Source of the DNA: an uncultured Bacteroidales bacterium
GTDB taxonomy: Bacteria > Bacteroidota > Bacteroidia > Bacteroidales > Bacteroidaceae
DNA length: 44,688 nucleotides
Direction of reading: 5' to 3'
Assembly: GCA_902778265.1 (NCBI GenBank)
Contig: CACYXI010000007.1
Location: forward strand, 1 to 44,688
Shown: positions 43,795 to 44,688 of the stretch, piece by piece
How the letters are laid out: every line of letters begins with the position of its first letter
How positions within the stretch are numbered: position 1 is the stretch's first letter
The notes under the pieces: generated by a model
What the model was told of the DNA's origin: nothing
The model's input: only the letters and a program-made list of their open reading frames with translations
Database searches by the model: none
Position numbers and translations under genes: made by a program

Positions 43795-43888
43795 AGGTTA
43801 TAAGGTTTGTAGGCCATAAGGTTATATGGTCTGTACCGCTAATAGTGCTCCGACCTGATAACCTTATAACCAACAAACCTCATAACCT
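43795..43888. repeat. fold-back of AGGTTATAAGG words after the esterase gene
   Basis: AGGTTATAAGGTTTGT and CCATAAGGTTATATGGTC at the left face GACCTGATAACCTTATAACC and ACAAACCTCATAACCT at the right. It ends five bases from the stop codon at 43893. Confidence 0.75.
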
Positions 43889-43892
43889 TCAC

Positions 43893-44688
<796 letters not shown>

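Overview
This window looks like chromosomal DNA of a gut or rumen Bacteroidota, most probably a Prevotella-type organism (Prevotellaceae). The evidence is two SusC/SusD outer-membrane pairs, a hybrid two-component regulator (HTCS), SGC/SSC/TSC lipoboxes followed by acidic residues, several TTTG-N19/20-TAnnTTTG promoters (the Bacteroidetes sigma-ABfr type), and little use of Shine-Dalgarno sites. No tRNA, rRNA, CRISPR array or transposase-bearing insertion sequence was recognised.

Layout. 1-3400: a hairpin-rich interspersed repeat, a small unknown gene, a pseudogene with in-frame stops, an Rpn-type PD-(D/E)XK nuclease gene and a MITE-like element. 3409-4753: a FdtA/WxcM-like sugar ketoisomerase overlapping a FemAB/GNAT-like acyltransferase, both on the minus strand. 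4905-9011: a 1368-residue HTCS sensor/regulator. 9657-28985 (plus strand): a surface-glycan locus in the order Fas1 lipoprotein, SusC, SusD, Fas1, Fas1, SusC, SusD, sialate O-acetylesterase. 29209-34122 (minus): an M16 peptidase and a small secreted protein. 34376-37005 (minus): an ABC transporter operon (ATPase, two membrane proteins, GntR regulator). 37348-43342 (minus): a TonB-dependent receptor, a HIT protein, GreA and a thioredoxin-like protein. 43893-end (minus): a CE1-type esterase cut by the window edge.

How the genes probably work together. The HTCS would sense a glycan fragment in the periplasm and switch on the divergent locus. Its two SusC/D pairs would import oligosaccharides, the Fas1 lipoproteins would sit on the surface as adhesion or scaffold proteins, and the esterase would remove O-acetyl groups. 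No glycoside hydrolase is in the window, so the substrate cannot be named.

The most unusual feature is not a gene. Nearly every gene boundary carries a long, imperfect to perfect fold-back (inverted repeat) built from short repeated words. The words differ from boundary to boundary: CAACACC-type, AAAAGTGAAAAATG-type, AAAGTGTAAAG-type, AATTACGAATTAC-type, GGAGTACAAG-type, ACCTTATAACC-type and CCCCTCCC-type. Some of the same words also occur in frame inside genes, including three signal-peptide regions, an acyltransferase and an esterase. A separate leader module of about 110 bp is shared by three neighbouring genes of different function.
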